This document shows positions 63,950 to 64,000 of a stretch of DNA of 64,000 nt, in pieces. The stretch lies in assembly GCF_002887595.1 (NCBI RefSeq), contig NZ_PEBU01000005.1, positions 285,105-349,104 of the forward strand, read 5' to 3'. Under the pieces are notes generated by a model. It was given only the letters and a program-made list of their open reading frames with translations, did no database searches and was not told the DNA's origin. The stretch is from Bowmanella denitrificans. Lineage in GTDB: Bacteria; Pseudomonadota; Gammaproteobacteria; Enterobacterales; Alteromonadaceae. Positions within the stretch are counted from its first letter, which is position 1. The number at the start of each line of letters is the position of its first letter. The translations under genes and the position numbers were made by a program.

Positions 63950-64000
63950 CAGTTTAGGTTGTTCTGCTTTCACTGGTGGCAGCCCCGCATTAAAACTGTG

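Overview
The window looks like chromosome of a marine or aquatic gammaproteobacterium of the Alteromonadales. This rests on the density of TonB-dependent receptors (six), three FecI/FecR-type sigma/anti-sigma pairs, a beta-glucan utilisation cluster, a 4-hydroxyphenylpyruvate dioxygenase operon with a MarR regulator, and an integron-like accessory zone. No rRNA, tRNA or CRISPR array was seen.

Layout. (1) 1-8.9 kb: beta-glucoside/beta-glucan locus. A GH1 glucosidase, a GPH-type transporter and a LacI repressor run leftward; a FucP-type transporter, a GH3 lipoprotein glucosidase and a CE4 deacetylase run rightward. One perfect-core LacI-type operator lies between them. The tail of a DUF6445-like gene sits at the left edge. 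(2) 9.0-15.8 kb: a lone TonB receptor, a VF530-family protein, and an RND adaptor/pump pair. (3) 15.8-21.5 kb: a gabT-type aminotransferase, two small proteins, then hpd-VOC-FAH for tyrosine breakdown facing a MarR gene across two identical-type palindromic operators. (4) 21.5-29.4 kb: ECF sigma, FecR, STN-type TonB receptor, S9 prolyl-type peptidase and exported cyclophilin, which reads as a peptide-scavenging operon. (5) 29.4-32.8 kb: AraC/VOC pair and a PIF1-like helicase with HRDC. (6) 32.9-42.3 kb: metallophosphoesterase and TonB receptor, divergent from ECF/FecR/STN-TonB receptor, around a large inverted repeat that carries two outward-facing Pho-box-like sites. (7) 42.4-47.5 kb: exported catalase-peroxidase; copA-cueR with a 19-bp-spacer CueR promoter. 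(8) 47.6-55.9 kb: two paralogous TonB receptors, a Tat-exported PLP enzyme, ECF sigma and FecR.

(9) 55.9-64.0 kb is different in character: repeat-rich and partly AT-rich, with attC-like sites and IS110-type remnants. It holds two leftward cassette-type genes (a DUF6998-like protein with a PD-(D/E)xK-like motif; a small membrane protein with a non-canonical start), a P1-family peptidase, and two rightward genes: an OLD-family ATPase/TOPRIM nuclease followed by a canonical 72-bp attC, then a caspase-like protease with an unrecognised C-terminal half of about 320 residues followed by a degenerate attC. These two genes lie between a 180-bp inverted repeat, and outside that two inverted IS110 5'-end fragments. 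I read this as a cluster of integron cassettes without a visible integrase, carrying candidate anti-phage genes. This is the part of the window most likely to hold an undescribed system.

All family assignments are by reading motifs; no database search was run. Where the start differs from the longest open frame, the reason is given.
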